From Amyelois transitella (taxonomy: Eukaryota > Arthropoda > Insecta > Lepidoptera > Pyralidae), in contig NC_083512.1 in assembly GCF_032362555.1 (NCBI RefSeq), forward strand, positions 5,196,001 to 5,260,000: a stretch of 64,000 bases of DNA. The letters run 5' to 3'. This document shows, in pieces, positions 13,201 to 23,839 of the stretch (its first letter is position 1; each line of letters starts with the position of its first letter). The position numbers were made by a program, and so were the translations under genes. The notes under the pieces were generated by a model, which did no database searches, had not been told where the DNA came from, and worked only from the letters and a program-made list of their open reading frames with translations.

Positions 13201-13640
13201 TACTTTTTTGTACTAAAACAAAATAAAAAATAAATCTACCTTTTTAATTGTCTATGTTAGGTATGGCGTTGAAATGACGTTTGAAATTTGCGTTAATTTT
13301 TTTAGAAACAATATTTTTGAAACGCTATTATAATAATTCAAAGTAGTTACCTACAATACAACTTTAGTATAAAATTAAAAACATTCAATAAATACATAAG
13401 TATGAATACATAATACATAAATAAGTATAAAAAAGACGGTACGTAGACCTAACCTACTTACCATTATGTTTAATTTTCTTGCATGACGTTTAATGACATT
13501 TGAATTTAGCGGTAATTTTCTCCAAAATTTTCTTTCAGAATCAAAACAAACATTTCAACCAATAGGGGGATCTGAATCGATCGACAAGTAAAATAAGAAA
13601 CGCGTTGATTGGTTGAAATTGGAAGCACTGTGGCGCCGCC
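10271..13640. other. Spacer upstream of Sam-S
   Basis: No exon was recognised. It contains a TATG-repeat copy at 11509-11767, a GC-richer Lepidoptera-type repeat fragment at about 12160-12345 (starting acccgcagctttgaccgcgcg) and AT-rich unique-looking DNA. The last kilobase may hold Sam-S enhancers, but no factor site can be named with confidence. Confidence 0.45.
11509..11767 (-). repeat. TATG-tailed dispersed repeat, copy 4
   Basis: Nearly full-length copy from the decayed tail (catacacataatcacg) through ttgaaaagactgaaaggcc, cgccttttacgacatccatgg and the end tgccgggaactacacggca. Confidence 0.85.
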
Positions 13641-13647
13641 CCGACCT

Positions 13648-13655
13648 TATAAATA
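13648..13655 (+). promoter_or_regulatory. TATA box of Sam-S
   Basis: TATAAATA lies 92 bp before the Sam-S start codon, directly after a GC-rich patch (ggcgccgccccgacc). A start site about 25-35 bp downstream, in the pyrimidine-rich stretch near 13680, would leave a 5' leader of about 65 nt. Position and sequence fit a core promoter; the start site itself is inferred. Confidence 0.65.
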
Positions 13656-13746
13656 AGACTGCAAGCGCGCGCTTGTTCTCTTTTCCACAGTGTTAATTCA
13701 GGGGGATTATATCGGGTTATTTTTGTGAGCTAACTCTAAATTCAGA

Positions 13747-16700
13747 ATGCCGGAGACATCAAAAATGAATGGATATGCAAAAACAAATGGACACAGTTTT
13801 GACATGGAAGATGGATCAGTGTTTTTGTTCACGTCAGAGTCTGTCGGCGAGGGACATCCAGGTTAGTTTCCTTTGCAAAATGTAGCTGCAGGAATCGTGC
13901 AATGAGGAAAAATGGCCGCTTCTAGACATGTGCGCATATAAAAGTATCGACCACGATTTAGATCTTTACTGCAAATGTATATATTTTGGTGTATTGTTTA
14001 CAGGATCACAAAATATAAATGTACCTGTTTCATTATGTTTCCACTGCATGCAATGTTTTATTACATCATTTCGCGGTCAATTACAAAATATCATTGTCAA
14101 AATAATCACAACACGTGGTTCTAGAGGCGGCATGAAAGATTCTGGATAAGTAATTTGGTTGTGTTTGTGAAACCAGTAAATAAACTATAGTTCTAATTGT
14201 TGGTTTCAGATAAAATGTGCGATCAAATTAGTGATGCTATCTTAGACGCACATTTGAGGCAAGATCCTGATGCGAAAGTGGCTTGCGGTATGTAACATTT
14301 TCTATTCGTTTTATTACAAATATCAAATATCGAGCATCACGGAAATCAATCTTACTAGATTTATATAATTGCTAAACAATTACAGAAACTGTCACAAAAA
14401 CGGGAATGGTATTGTTGTGCGGAGAAATCACATCAAAGGCAAATGTTGACTATCAAAAAGTGGTCAGAGATACTGTGAAGCACATTGGCTATGATGACTC
14501 TTCTAAAGGTAAACATTACTGTTACTGTTATTGACATGCTTAGCTTATTGGCTTTGAGCCATACCATGAATAATATACTATACCAAGTTTATAAAAATGT
14601 TCCATGTATTAGGTTTTGATTGGCGAACACTGAACTTATTAGTGGCAATAGAACAACAAAGTCCAAACATAGCAAATGGTGTGTACACTGACAGAGAAGA
14701 ATTAGATATAGGGGCTGGAGACCAGGTATTACAAATTATGACCTGTTGCACGATACAAAATTCCAGGGTGGTTCATCTAAACATAAATGCATGAATAATG
14801 GGACATTTTTGGCTATATAATAAACTGGATATTGTATAAAAATATCTTTTTTGTAAAGGAAATTGAAACTTGAATGTGCAAATTGTATTAATTCAATGAT
14901 TTATAGGGCTAACTTATGAATGGAATATTCACCAATCACCTTGTATATCATCATGGCTGGGTTTTAATTTGTAAGAATATTGTATTTATTTTTGTATTCT
15001 GTATTAAATCAAATTATGTTCTAAAAAAAGTCTACCTAATTTTAGGCAGATTTATGAGTCTTATAGGAAAAAAAATTATTGCCAAGTTGGTAATTAAGGC
15101 ATAATGGCTTCAATCCTAGGTGTTGGACACCTAGCACATGTTAAGAGATTACAAGTCATTTAAAAAGAAATCATATATCATATAACACATATAACTAATG
15201 AGCATGTTGGGTTCAGGGTTTGATTACAAGACATGCAGCGTCATGCTCGCTCTGGACCAGCAGTCTCCCAACATCGCAGCAGGGGTGCATGAGAACAGAA
15301 ATGAGGACGAAGTTGGGGCTGGTGATCAGGTATTAAATTTATTTCAATAATATATTTCATAATTGAAAAGTGTCTATATATATTTGAAATATAAATATAT
15401 TTTTGATGTAACTTATTCCTGGTTGATTGAATCACTTAAACCTACACAAGTACCTACCTGTTCAGATGTTTTGATAATATTGCAAAATCATAGGTTTTGG
15501 GTTCACCTACGTTGTATTTCATTCTGCCTGTTAAACATCAAAACCATATTGGCATGCAAGTCATAAAATGTGGTTGACCTAATGGATAATATTTTTTTCT
15601 AAGCATATTGACAAAAAATTGACGATTTTTTTCATTTTTTGTAAAGTATTCAATGAGTTTATTTTGTACTTGTTCCTGATAAAATAAATAATATTTTTTT
15701 TCTTTAGGGATTAATGTTTGGATATGCAACAGATGAAACAGAAGAATGCATGCCCCTGACAGTGGTCCTTGCTCATAGACTCAACCAGAAAATTGCTGAG
15801 CTTCGGCGAAATGGCGAATTTTGGTGGGCTCGACCTGACTCTAAAACACAGGTAAAATTCATTTACTATTACTTAAATTGACTGATTACATTTAACCATC
15901 TTCATTGAAGATTGAAGCAAGATAAGGCATAAGGTGGTAAAAATAATGCCACTTCAAAAAAATCAAAATGTAAAAAAAGTCACCCTTTCCCTTTAACACC
16001 AAACAAAAAAAGAACATTTTTTGCCAGCCAAAAACTACATTGACTTCTCATTACCATTTCCTTGTTTTAAGATAACTTATCTAATTCATTGAACTCTAAA
16101 ATCATTCAGAGCTATCTGGGCATATATGGCCAATAGGGATGTGGACTATTTTTGGGAAAGTGTTTAAAACCATGCATAAGTACCAAATATAACCCAAACT
16201 ATTTATTATTATTTTTTTATTTGAAGTAATACCTTTAAAATAATTTATTTAAAATTCCATTTAAAATTTCGCGCTAAAACGCGGATACCTGTCAAACGGC
16301 CGCTGTGATGTCACGCGTTATAAAATATTGTCGAAGTTGTATGCAATGAATAGTTATTTCATAGTTGTGTGATAATAATATGAATTCAAAATTTTATAAA
16401 TATTGTGCGGTGCCGCAGTGTAAAATTACAACAATTAAAACACCTGAAAAACTGTTTATTCACGTTCCACGTACAAAAACGATGCTGAAAAATTGGCTTC
16501 AATTAGCCCGTCGGGATCCGGCACTTGTATCTACACAAAGTAAAATGTATTTCTGTGAGGATCATTTTGATGTAAGTTTGATAATATTTGTTACATTTAC
16601 TTGTATTAAAATAATTTAACTCTTCAAGTTTTCAAAGACGAAAACTCGAATTTTTAGGTTAGAAATAAAGTAAACAATGTTTCGTAGTTTCATTATAGTT

Positions 16701-19700
16701 GCATTATAGTAATTAATGATATGGAGAATTATCCAGAATATCTTTTGATGGGCACAGTATCCCAGATCAGACTGAGAGCAGGTTGTGTACCAAGAAAGTT
16801 TGCATGTCAACCCGATAGAAAAGACGAACCGAAAACATAACAACTCGACTATTAGCAGTTAAAAGGCAAAGATTGGAATCAATAGCGGAATGTGAAAGAT
16901 AAAAAGAACAGACTCATTCTACACAAAGTATTTCCGTGGCTAAGAAAATCGGACGGTAATCACGGTAATAATATGATCCAAATATCAACAAACACCATAG
17001 TATTTGACAGCGAAAATTCATGTATTGCAACGCGTGACATCACGCATTTTGATTGGTGTTCATTGTCACGTGACTTGAGGGTGAAATATTTAATTACATT
17101 TTATTAAATAAAAAAATAATCCCTTGTTTATTGAGGAAAATATTGTGTTTTTTATTATTTTTACTATAGAAACTACCTTTTCGTGGTAAAATTTTATACT
17201 TATTTGAGTACAGTCCACATCCCTATTATTATTATCAAGAATTTGGTTCTAATGGAACAAATAGTTATTTTGTAGTTATACCGAAATGCGGTTTTATCAT
17301 ATTCCAATTTTACTAACCCACAATATCATTAATAATGCTTATACATGTATTAAAAACATGAGAGGAGTGTAATTAATTCCAGAAGAATTATTGTTTTGTT
17401 TGTTTTTTAATATTTTATTAAATAGAAGAAACTAAACTTGCTAATTTGTGTTGCCACATACAAGTTCCATTTGTGAATACCTATAATCAAAAGTACATCC
17501 CACTTGATCTTGTAACCCGATATCATCATATCAATATCAAGTACGAATTGTGAATTGTCGCGCGCAGCAACTACGCACGAATCTGACACTGATTAGGTCT
17601 GACATTGGAGATGCAGACCACACAGTCTGGACATGTGATGCTTACAGTTGTTTTAATTGATTCCGCCCATTGTACTTTGTAATAAGTATGTGTAAAGTTT
17701 CTAATATGCTTTTGTTCATGTACAGATTGTAGAGGCTTAAAGTTATGAACTTGGGACTTTTTTATTTCATGGTATAGTAACCTGTTTGGATTTTCGATCA
17801 CTATTTGATTATGTTCACTTTGAGAAATGAAAATGTGATATGTATGTACAGGATTTATTGTTTGAGAATATTTCAATATGTTCGGTGAACTAAAATAATA
17901 TTCAAGCAATTCTGTTAATTTGTTGTGGGGCCATGATGGTCTATAGGTGTAATAATTCTGTATTAATTCATCTAAGTTTCGAATTTATGGACTATTTGAG
18001 AATTGGGATCACTAAACATAAAATCAATAACTTTCTTCTGGGGGATTACATAATTACGAGTAAATTTTTATGGTTTACAATAACATCCTGGTATTTACAG
18101 GTTACTTGCGAATATACGTTTGCGGGAGGCGCCACTGTACCACAGAGGGTGCACACTGTTGTTGTCTCGCTCCAGCATTCTGAGAAGGTAAGTCATTTTT
18201 TTTTCTCAAATCAATTTAATTTAATAAAATATAATTTAATGAAATTAAAAAAAAAAAAAGAAATTTTCGTGGTCCCAGATCCATCGCTTAAAAATGATGA
18301 ATAATTAGGGATTAATAATGTGCCAATAAATATTTGAATGACTTAATTATTGTTATGGTAGTATTAATCTTAATGTTTTCTTCTGACTATAACAAATATA
18401 AAAACACGATAGGAATTATCAATTTATAAACTTAATATTCAAAACATTTTAAGAAAATAATAGTTTGAAAATATTTTTTTGGTTGTGATGAAATAGTAAT
18501 ATTGCCAGTTTCTTATCAAACTCACAACTGTGAAGATAACAGAGCTGTACTTTTGCTTTCATCACAGGTTTACAAGATTATTTTTTTTTAAACCATCTCG
18601 CTTACATTTATTAATTTTTTTATAATTATATGTAGTTACTTTTATTATAATTTAATACCCATAAATTACAGCTTTTCACAGTTTGTCAAAGTTTCACATA
18701 AGATAATTATCAACTAAGTCTTATCTTAGAAAATCCAGAAAAATATAAATAAATAAATACTTTAAAATAATTTTGTGTTTTCCTATTCTTTATTTTCCTC
18801 TCTTATTTTTGTAGATAACTTTGGAAACATTGCGTGAAGAAATCAAAGAAAAGGTCATCAAAGAAGTGATTCCCCCTCAGTACCTTGACGAGAAAACTGT
18901 CGTTCACATCAACCCATGCGGATTATTCATTATTGGTGGACCACAGGTAAACAATATACATGATTTAAATACTTTGACATGATTCTACATATTTGATCCT
19001 GATCTAGATATTTTTTATGCCTATCCCTATAATATTATAAATGCGTAAAAAAATTGTAACCCTGCCTGTCTATTACGTTTTCTCGTCTACCGAGTTGACC
19101 CTGAGGAAGTATATAAATAGAGGGAGAAGTTAAAAGAGAGGAAGAACTTTTGTGTGGAAACCTACCCACCACGCGGATAAAAGCTAGTTCTATATATTTC
19201 AAATTATCAACATAATTTATTAACAAGACAATGATGAGAACCATGCGATGTAGTGCGACAGAATGTCGGTGGTGAACACACGCATGCTGCCTTCCTACTG
19301 ATGTCTTGATAATATATTGTTACCCATGAAAGAAAATGTATATGGGTGTATTAAACGAAAAATAGTGTTTTACCTAATTATTCCAGTCCTAATCTAGTCT
19401 ATGGTAAATCTAGTATCAAGCACACATGGAAGTGGTTTAGATGTTGGTTCCATATGGATTTTGCAGTCGTATGACAACCTGTTTTGGGCCAGCATTTTAG
19501 GTTGCTACTATTCATCCATATGGGTAGGCTAGATCTAGCTGTGAGGACATTACTTTATTACTGATGTTAAAGTTGGCATTGTCGTGTAATGAGTTTTCTT
19601 ATCTTAATTAAGGTTTTTTATGCAAAAAAAGTAATTGGTACATGGTCGACGTGGAATTTGAACCTGAGCCTCTATCCGCACGCATTTTACATACATACAC

Positions 19701-21230
19701 ATGATCACGTCTATATTCCTTGCGGTGTAGACAGAACCTCTTCCATTCAGATATTTGGCTTAATGGTGGAAATGAGATTCAAATTGTGACAGGTTGCTAG
19801 CCTATCGCCTACAAGAGGAACCCGAAGTTTATTAGACCACGGGCTTAATAGGCCGACGACGGTCTAAATGATGTTTATTCTCGCCTCATTGATATTGATT
19901 ATAAACATTTCCAGTCCGACGCGGGTCTGACTGGGCGCAAGATAATCGTGGACACGTACGGCGGCTGGGGCGCGCACGGCGGCGGCGCGTTCTCCGGCAA
20001 GGACTTCACCAAGGTGGACCGCTCGGCCGCCTACGCCGCGCGCTGGGTGGCCAAGTCGCTGGTGCGCGCCGGCCTGTGCCGCCGCTGCATGGTGCAGGTA
20101 CTCCCATATACAGCAACACCTCCCAGAGTCCCTGACTATATAAGCCTTTCCCCGATTTACTTTCAGTCAGGTTCTGCCGCTAATATATTGTGCAGACATC
20201 ATACGTCACGATTTTATCCCTTGCGAAGTGGAGAGCACATTGTCAGAATTACTTAAAAATCAAAACAAGTTTCTTTTTCCTTCTAGCTTTAATCGAGATG
20301 ATTATTATAATTACCGATTTCATTTACCTAACGAGACAATGATGAGAACCATGCGATGTAATGCGACAGAATGTCGGTGTTGAACACACGCATGCTGCCT
20401 TCCTACTGATGTCTTCATTACGAACTTAACATCACTTTACAAGGGAATACATACTAACAGTAAAATATGCATAGTGATAAATCTTTTGCCTATTGAATTT
20501 TTTTCTTTAAATAAGTTTAAAAAGATAAGCTCATAAAATAAAGTAATAATAAAGCGCTTGTTAAGTCGCTCTATTCATTGAGTTAAAGATGGATTATGAG
20601 TTCCCTATACAACCTGTGTTTTATTTTTTCAGGTGGCATATGCTATCGGAGTGGCTGAGCCGCTTTCTATCACCGTGTTCGACTATGGTACTTCTCACAA
20701 AACACAACAAGAACTTCTTGCCATCATTCGAAACAATTTCGACCTACGACCTGGCAAAATCGTCAAGTAAGTTAAGACAAATGTTTTATAAACTTTTTCA
20801 CAAATGGAGTGAGATTGTATGAATCAATAAATTTTTACTGAGCAAATCCAGTTAAACGAAAATCAAACCCTACACCAGAAACCTCTTAAAAGATGCTAAC
20901 TGGTATGGCCAAAGTAACCTGGGATAACTTGATTGTACTATATATACATGGGATATACCCCTCGCATATAAAATTAATAACGTTATTTCTTATTTACTAT
21001 GCAATCCACCCAGCGAAAAATAATTTCAATAAACAGGTGTAAGATAGCCAGCCAAACCAGTTACAATATTCCTTTGCTTTCTTCATTGCATTTATTATAT
21101 ATCTGTTTTCTTTTGTCTTTTCAGGGAGCTTAACCTCAGAGCACCCATATACCAGCGAACGAGCACATACGGTCACTTCGGCCGCGAAGGGTTCCCGTGG
21201 GAGAACCCCAAACCTCTCGCCGTAGAATGA
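13747..21230 (+). CDS. Sam-S: S-adenosylmethionine synthase (methionine adenosyltransferase)
   Basis: Makes S-adenosylmethionine from methionine and ATP in the cytosol, the methyl donor for nearly all methylation and the precursor for polyamine synthesis. Coding exons: 13747-13861, 14210-14287, 14386-14508, then 14613-14725 or 15217-15329, 15708-15851, 18101-18187, 18815-18946, 19915-20097, 20633-20766, 21125-21230. Either version gives 404 aa, close to the family's roughly 400. Visible signatures are SVGEGHPDKMCDQ (ATP/methionine site, split by intron 1), [16 protein letters not shown] (signature 1), GGGAFSGKD (signature 2) and YGHFGR near the C-terminus. The start ATG at 13747 is the first in the leader and precedes the conserved domain by about 25 residues. 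Poly(A) signals follow the stop. Oddities are the duplicated exon 4, the very GC-rich exon 8 and a transposon in intron 5. Confidence 0.96.
14613..14725 (+). other. Sam-S: Sam-S alternative exon 4a
   Basis: 113 nt exon with AG before and GT after, coding [19 protein letters not shown] and onward to GAGDQ. It enters in phase 1 and leaves in phase 0, exactly like exon 4b. It is AT-rich like the flanking introns and open throughout. It codes for residues about 106-143, the loop known in animal methionine adenosyltransferases to gate the active site. Confidence 0.88.
15217..15329 (+). other. Sam-S: Sam-S alternative exon 4b
   Basis: Also 113 nt with the same phases as 4a, 491 nt downstream of it, coding [19 protein letters not shown] and onward to GAGDQ. 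By hand alignment it matches 4a at 21 of 38 residues, with the QQSPNIA and GAGDQ blocks invariant. Using both exons would shift the frame and give a TAA in the second codon of exon 5; skipping both would also shift it. One and only one must therefore be used. Confidence 0.9.
16132..17227 (+). mobile_element. THAP-domain DNA transposon remnant in Sam-S intron 5
   Basis: The ends are 16 bp perfect inverted repeats (aatagggatgtggact, 16132-16147 and 17212-17227). A second inverted pair inside (tgatgtcacgcgtt near 16307-16320 and its complement near 17029-17042) may be subterminal transposase sites. Between them lie pieces of a C2CH THAP zinc finger, the DNA-binding module of P-element-type transposases. 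No target duplication is evident, and only about 1.1 kb remains, so it is a non-autonomous or decayed copy. Confidence 0.75.
16365..16835 (+). pseudogene. THAP zinc-finger fragment
   Basis: First exon 16365-16571 reads CAVPQCKIT, then [11 protein letters not shown] and MYFCEDHF, giving the C-x4-C ... C-x2-H zinc ligands and the conserved Trp of THAP domains, and is followed by GTAAGT. After a short intron, DNA at about 16718-16835 codes [19 protein letters not shown] and [10 protein letters not shown], the usual end of the domain. The phases do not join cleanly and stop codons follow, so no full transposase is made. The piece could still be a small THAP protein if spliced otherwise; this is unlikely. 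Confidence 0.7.
19030..19200 (-). repeat. Lepidoptera-type interspersed repeat in Sam-S intron 7
   Basis: The stretch from ataatattataaatgcg to acgcggataaaagctag has the two end motifs seen in many small lepidopteran repeats (compare 35030-35225). No coding content. Confidence 0.5.
19222..19307 (+). repeat. 86 bp direct repeat, left copy (intron 7)
   Basis: Identical to 20330-20415 at 83 of 86 positions by hand alignment. It starts aacaagacaatgatgag and ends cctactgatgtctt. The two copies lie 608 bp before and 232 bp after exon 8 of Sam-S. It is not a recognised repeat family. Confidence 0.85.
19692..19835 (-). repeat. TATG-tailed dispersed repeat, copy 5 (truncated)
   Basis: Tail end (acatacatacacatgatcacg) to gacaggttgctagcctatcgcc. 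The other half of the repeat is missing. It lies in Sam-S intron 7, about 80 bp before exon 8. Confidence 0.75.
20330..20415 (+). repeat. 86 bp direct repeat, right copy (intron 8)
   Basis: Partner of 19222-19307, same orientation, three substitutions. Together the two copies bracket the GC-rich exon 8. Confidence 0.85.
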
Positions 21231-22620
21231 CTCGCGACGTGAGGTCTAGAAATTTGTAAATATTCCACCAGTATATACAATTAATCTACGTGTGTTTTGT
21301 AGAACGCGCAGATCCAACGCGGCATCTCTATAGACCATGACTATAGTTATTAACAGACATTCGCATTAAGTATGGCAGTGCTGGTCAATTATTTAACCGC
21401 TTCCATCTAATTCATCTCATTTTGTAATATGCGTGCCATACTGTAATTTTTCGCTCGAAGAAGCGTATTTGGATGACAAATCGCTTGACAAAATAAAACT
21501 TGAAATATGGGACCGCACAATTTATATTAGTTTCATTGCATGTGGACTCTAGATTTCAGAAGTTTGTCTTCCCTGTAGAGAAAAAGAAAGTATCGTAGTT
21601 CCGAAATTTACTTGTGATGTTAGTTAATAAAAGTACTTTCTTTATTCGAAATTGTAGTAAAATAATTCGACGACAATTAAAAGCCTGGAAGTAATTGTCT
21701 GTTAATAGCTTTACATGCCACAAATCACTCGCCGCTGTAACTGACGCGATATTTTATAGTCAACTACATTGGCGAGTCTCAATGTAATAAATAAGTATTC
21801 ATTAGTTCGTTATATAGGAATAAAGCGGTGCCGTCATTTCTGAATTTTGAGTTAGTTCGGGGGATGAAATAGGCAGTTCTATTGTTTAAGTTTTAATTGT
21901 GATTTATTACACTGCCTTTTATTTCGAAACGAAGGCAGTTGAGATGTAAAATGAACTGCCCAGTGCTTAAATATTGATTTTTTTATATATTTTGTTTGCA
22001 TATATTTACACTTCTTAAATAATGAACTGCCTTCTTTCTCGAATGTTTATCGTGAGCTTTGTAAGTAAGTGCTATTATTTATCAGTAGAGTAGACTACTT
22101 TCCTGATCGCGTCACAGTGGAGCGAGTACCAGAAGGATGTCTCGTCCCTCTCTTCTCTCGCTCACTGCAAACATTGTGCTGCGCGTGTGAACGTTTTACC
22201 TCTTAAGATTATCCATCGTTTGTGTCAGTAGTATTTGCATTGTCAAAGTTCACCGTGTAGCATAGTTTGTGTTGTGTTTCCGAAAAGGAACCAAGTGGAA
22301 AAGAGCCATTTTGAAAACACACCGATTCGTTCAGGGCAGTAGTGCACTGTGCATTTACTCCATAGTTTTCAGTAGGTATAATTATAGGCGCAACGCTAAC
22401 CGTACGTTTTATGACATTAGGGAGTTATTGTAGAATTTTAACTTTAAATATTCGTAGAACGGTTAGTAAATTTTGTGACTATAATTTTTTTGATCTGTTT
22501 GGCTAAGACCTGTTAAAAGTTTTTAATTAACTTACTGTGGATTATCGATTAATCGGATGTGTAATTTCAGACTAATAAATAAATTATGTTCACCCGGGAC
22601 ACTATCGGGAATAAATGAGT
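21231..22620 (+). other. Sam-S 3' untranslated region and downstream DNA
   Basis: AATAAA signals occur at 21492-21497 and again near 21785, 21822, 22575 and 22610, so the 3' end could be short (about 270 nt) or extended. The stretch 22090-22340 is less AT-rich than its surroundings and without a long open frame; it could be untranslated exon of a long 3' UTR or of an unseen gene. No further coding sequence seen. Confidence 0.45.
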
Positions 22621-22765
22621 TTTATTTTAGTTACATGTTATTATTTAAATTTAAAGTTATGTCTAAAAAACCTGCTCGGTAAAATATAGCTTGATCTATG
22701 TAACAGCCGGATGAAACAATGATTAATAAGATGTAGGTTAGTAAGTCATCAATCTATATTTGGGA

Positions 22766-23026
22766 TACATACATACATATGGTCACGACTATATCCCTTG
22801 CGGGGTAGACAGAGCCAACAGTCTTGAAAAGACTGAATGGCCACATTCACCTATTTGGCCTAATGATAGAATTGAGATTCAAATAGTGACAGGTTGCTAG
22901 CCCATCGCCTAAAAAAGAATCCCAAGTTGGTAAAGCTTATCCCTTAGTCGCCTTTTACGACATCCATGGGAAAGAGATGGAGTGGTCCTATTCTTTTTTG
23001 TATTGGTGCTGGGAACCACACGGCAC
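22766..23026 (-). repeat. TATG-tailed dispersed repeat, copy 6 (full length)
   Basis: One of the best-kept copies: tail catacatacatatggtcacg, then ttgcggggtagacagagcc, aatgatagaattgagattc, cgccttttacgacatcc and gtgctgggaaccacacggc. It lies 60 bp left of the piggyBac-like element. Confidence 0.9.
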
Positions 23027-23362
23027 TTTTGAGTATTCACAATATAAAAAAACAAGGTGTGCTATAAAGATTCATTCATATATTTATTAACCCTTTCCAT
23101 GCGGCTGGCGTAATATCACGTATAACTAAAAACCGTTGGCCACACGGTGGGCGTATTATTGCGTCCAAAGCAAATCCTTGTGTTAAACGATTAGACCAAT
23201 ATGAAAGTTGGTTCCCCTGTACTGTAGTTATAAACTCAACAACCTTACGTGAAACGGTGGAAAAATACTTACTTATTATTATGTAGATACGAGTGCATGG
23301 TTTACGCCGATAGTGTTGTAAGCTTTTTATATCAAAAGTCTAATAAAAGGAGAATAATATAA

Positions 23363-23728
23363 ATGGTAAGTTTATTACTTATAATTCTTTATAATGTGTT
23401 TTACCTCGACGATAATATTTTTAAAGATAAATCTTCAGATGAGACTCAAATTGACGAGCATGAACCATATTCGCAACCAAATTTTATCGACGATGATGAG
23501 ATGTCGCAAAGTATTTTATCTAGAAAACGAGGAAGAAACAATGAAATTTCTCCCGAAACTTTTGACGAGGTCAAAGAATCTCAAGTATTTAAGATACCGC
23601 AACGAATTTTACAAAATAAAGTGAAATGTTATGATGACTCTCCAAATCCGATAACACCATGTCCAATAAAAACACGACACAATGTACAAGATATGTCAAC
23701 TAGCCAGTTACTTATTGTACCCTCATAA
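23363..23728 (+). CDS. Acidic open frame inside piggyBac-like element
   Basis: 121 codons; the useful part is acidic then basic (DETQIDEHEPYSQ ... SRKRGRNNE ... VKCYDDSPNPITP), a composition seen in N-terminal regions of piggyBac transposases, but I recognise no domain. The hydrophobic first 20 residues may be intron: ATG is followed directly by GTAAGT and an AG precedes ATGAGACTC near 23440. Best read as the remnant first coding exons of the element's transposase. Confidence 0.35.
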   Translation: MVSLLLIILYNVFYLDDNIFKDKSSDETQIDEHEPYSQPNFIDDDEMSQSILSRKRGRNNEISPETFDEVKESQVFKIPQRILQNKVKCYDDSPNPITPCPIKTRHNVQDMSTSQLLIVPS

Positions 23729-23839
23729 ATTAAATTTTAAGCTACCCTCGTTACATTTTATTATAACCATAGATTTTTTTTAAAAGCATGATAAAATAAT
23801 AAAAAAATAAAAAAATGTAAAATGAGTATGTAAAACTGA

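Noticed and set aside
13928-14149. 73-codon frame in Sam-S intron 1
   Set aside because: Lies between well-supported exons 1 and 2, has no similarity I recognise and no splice support.
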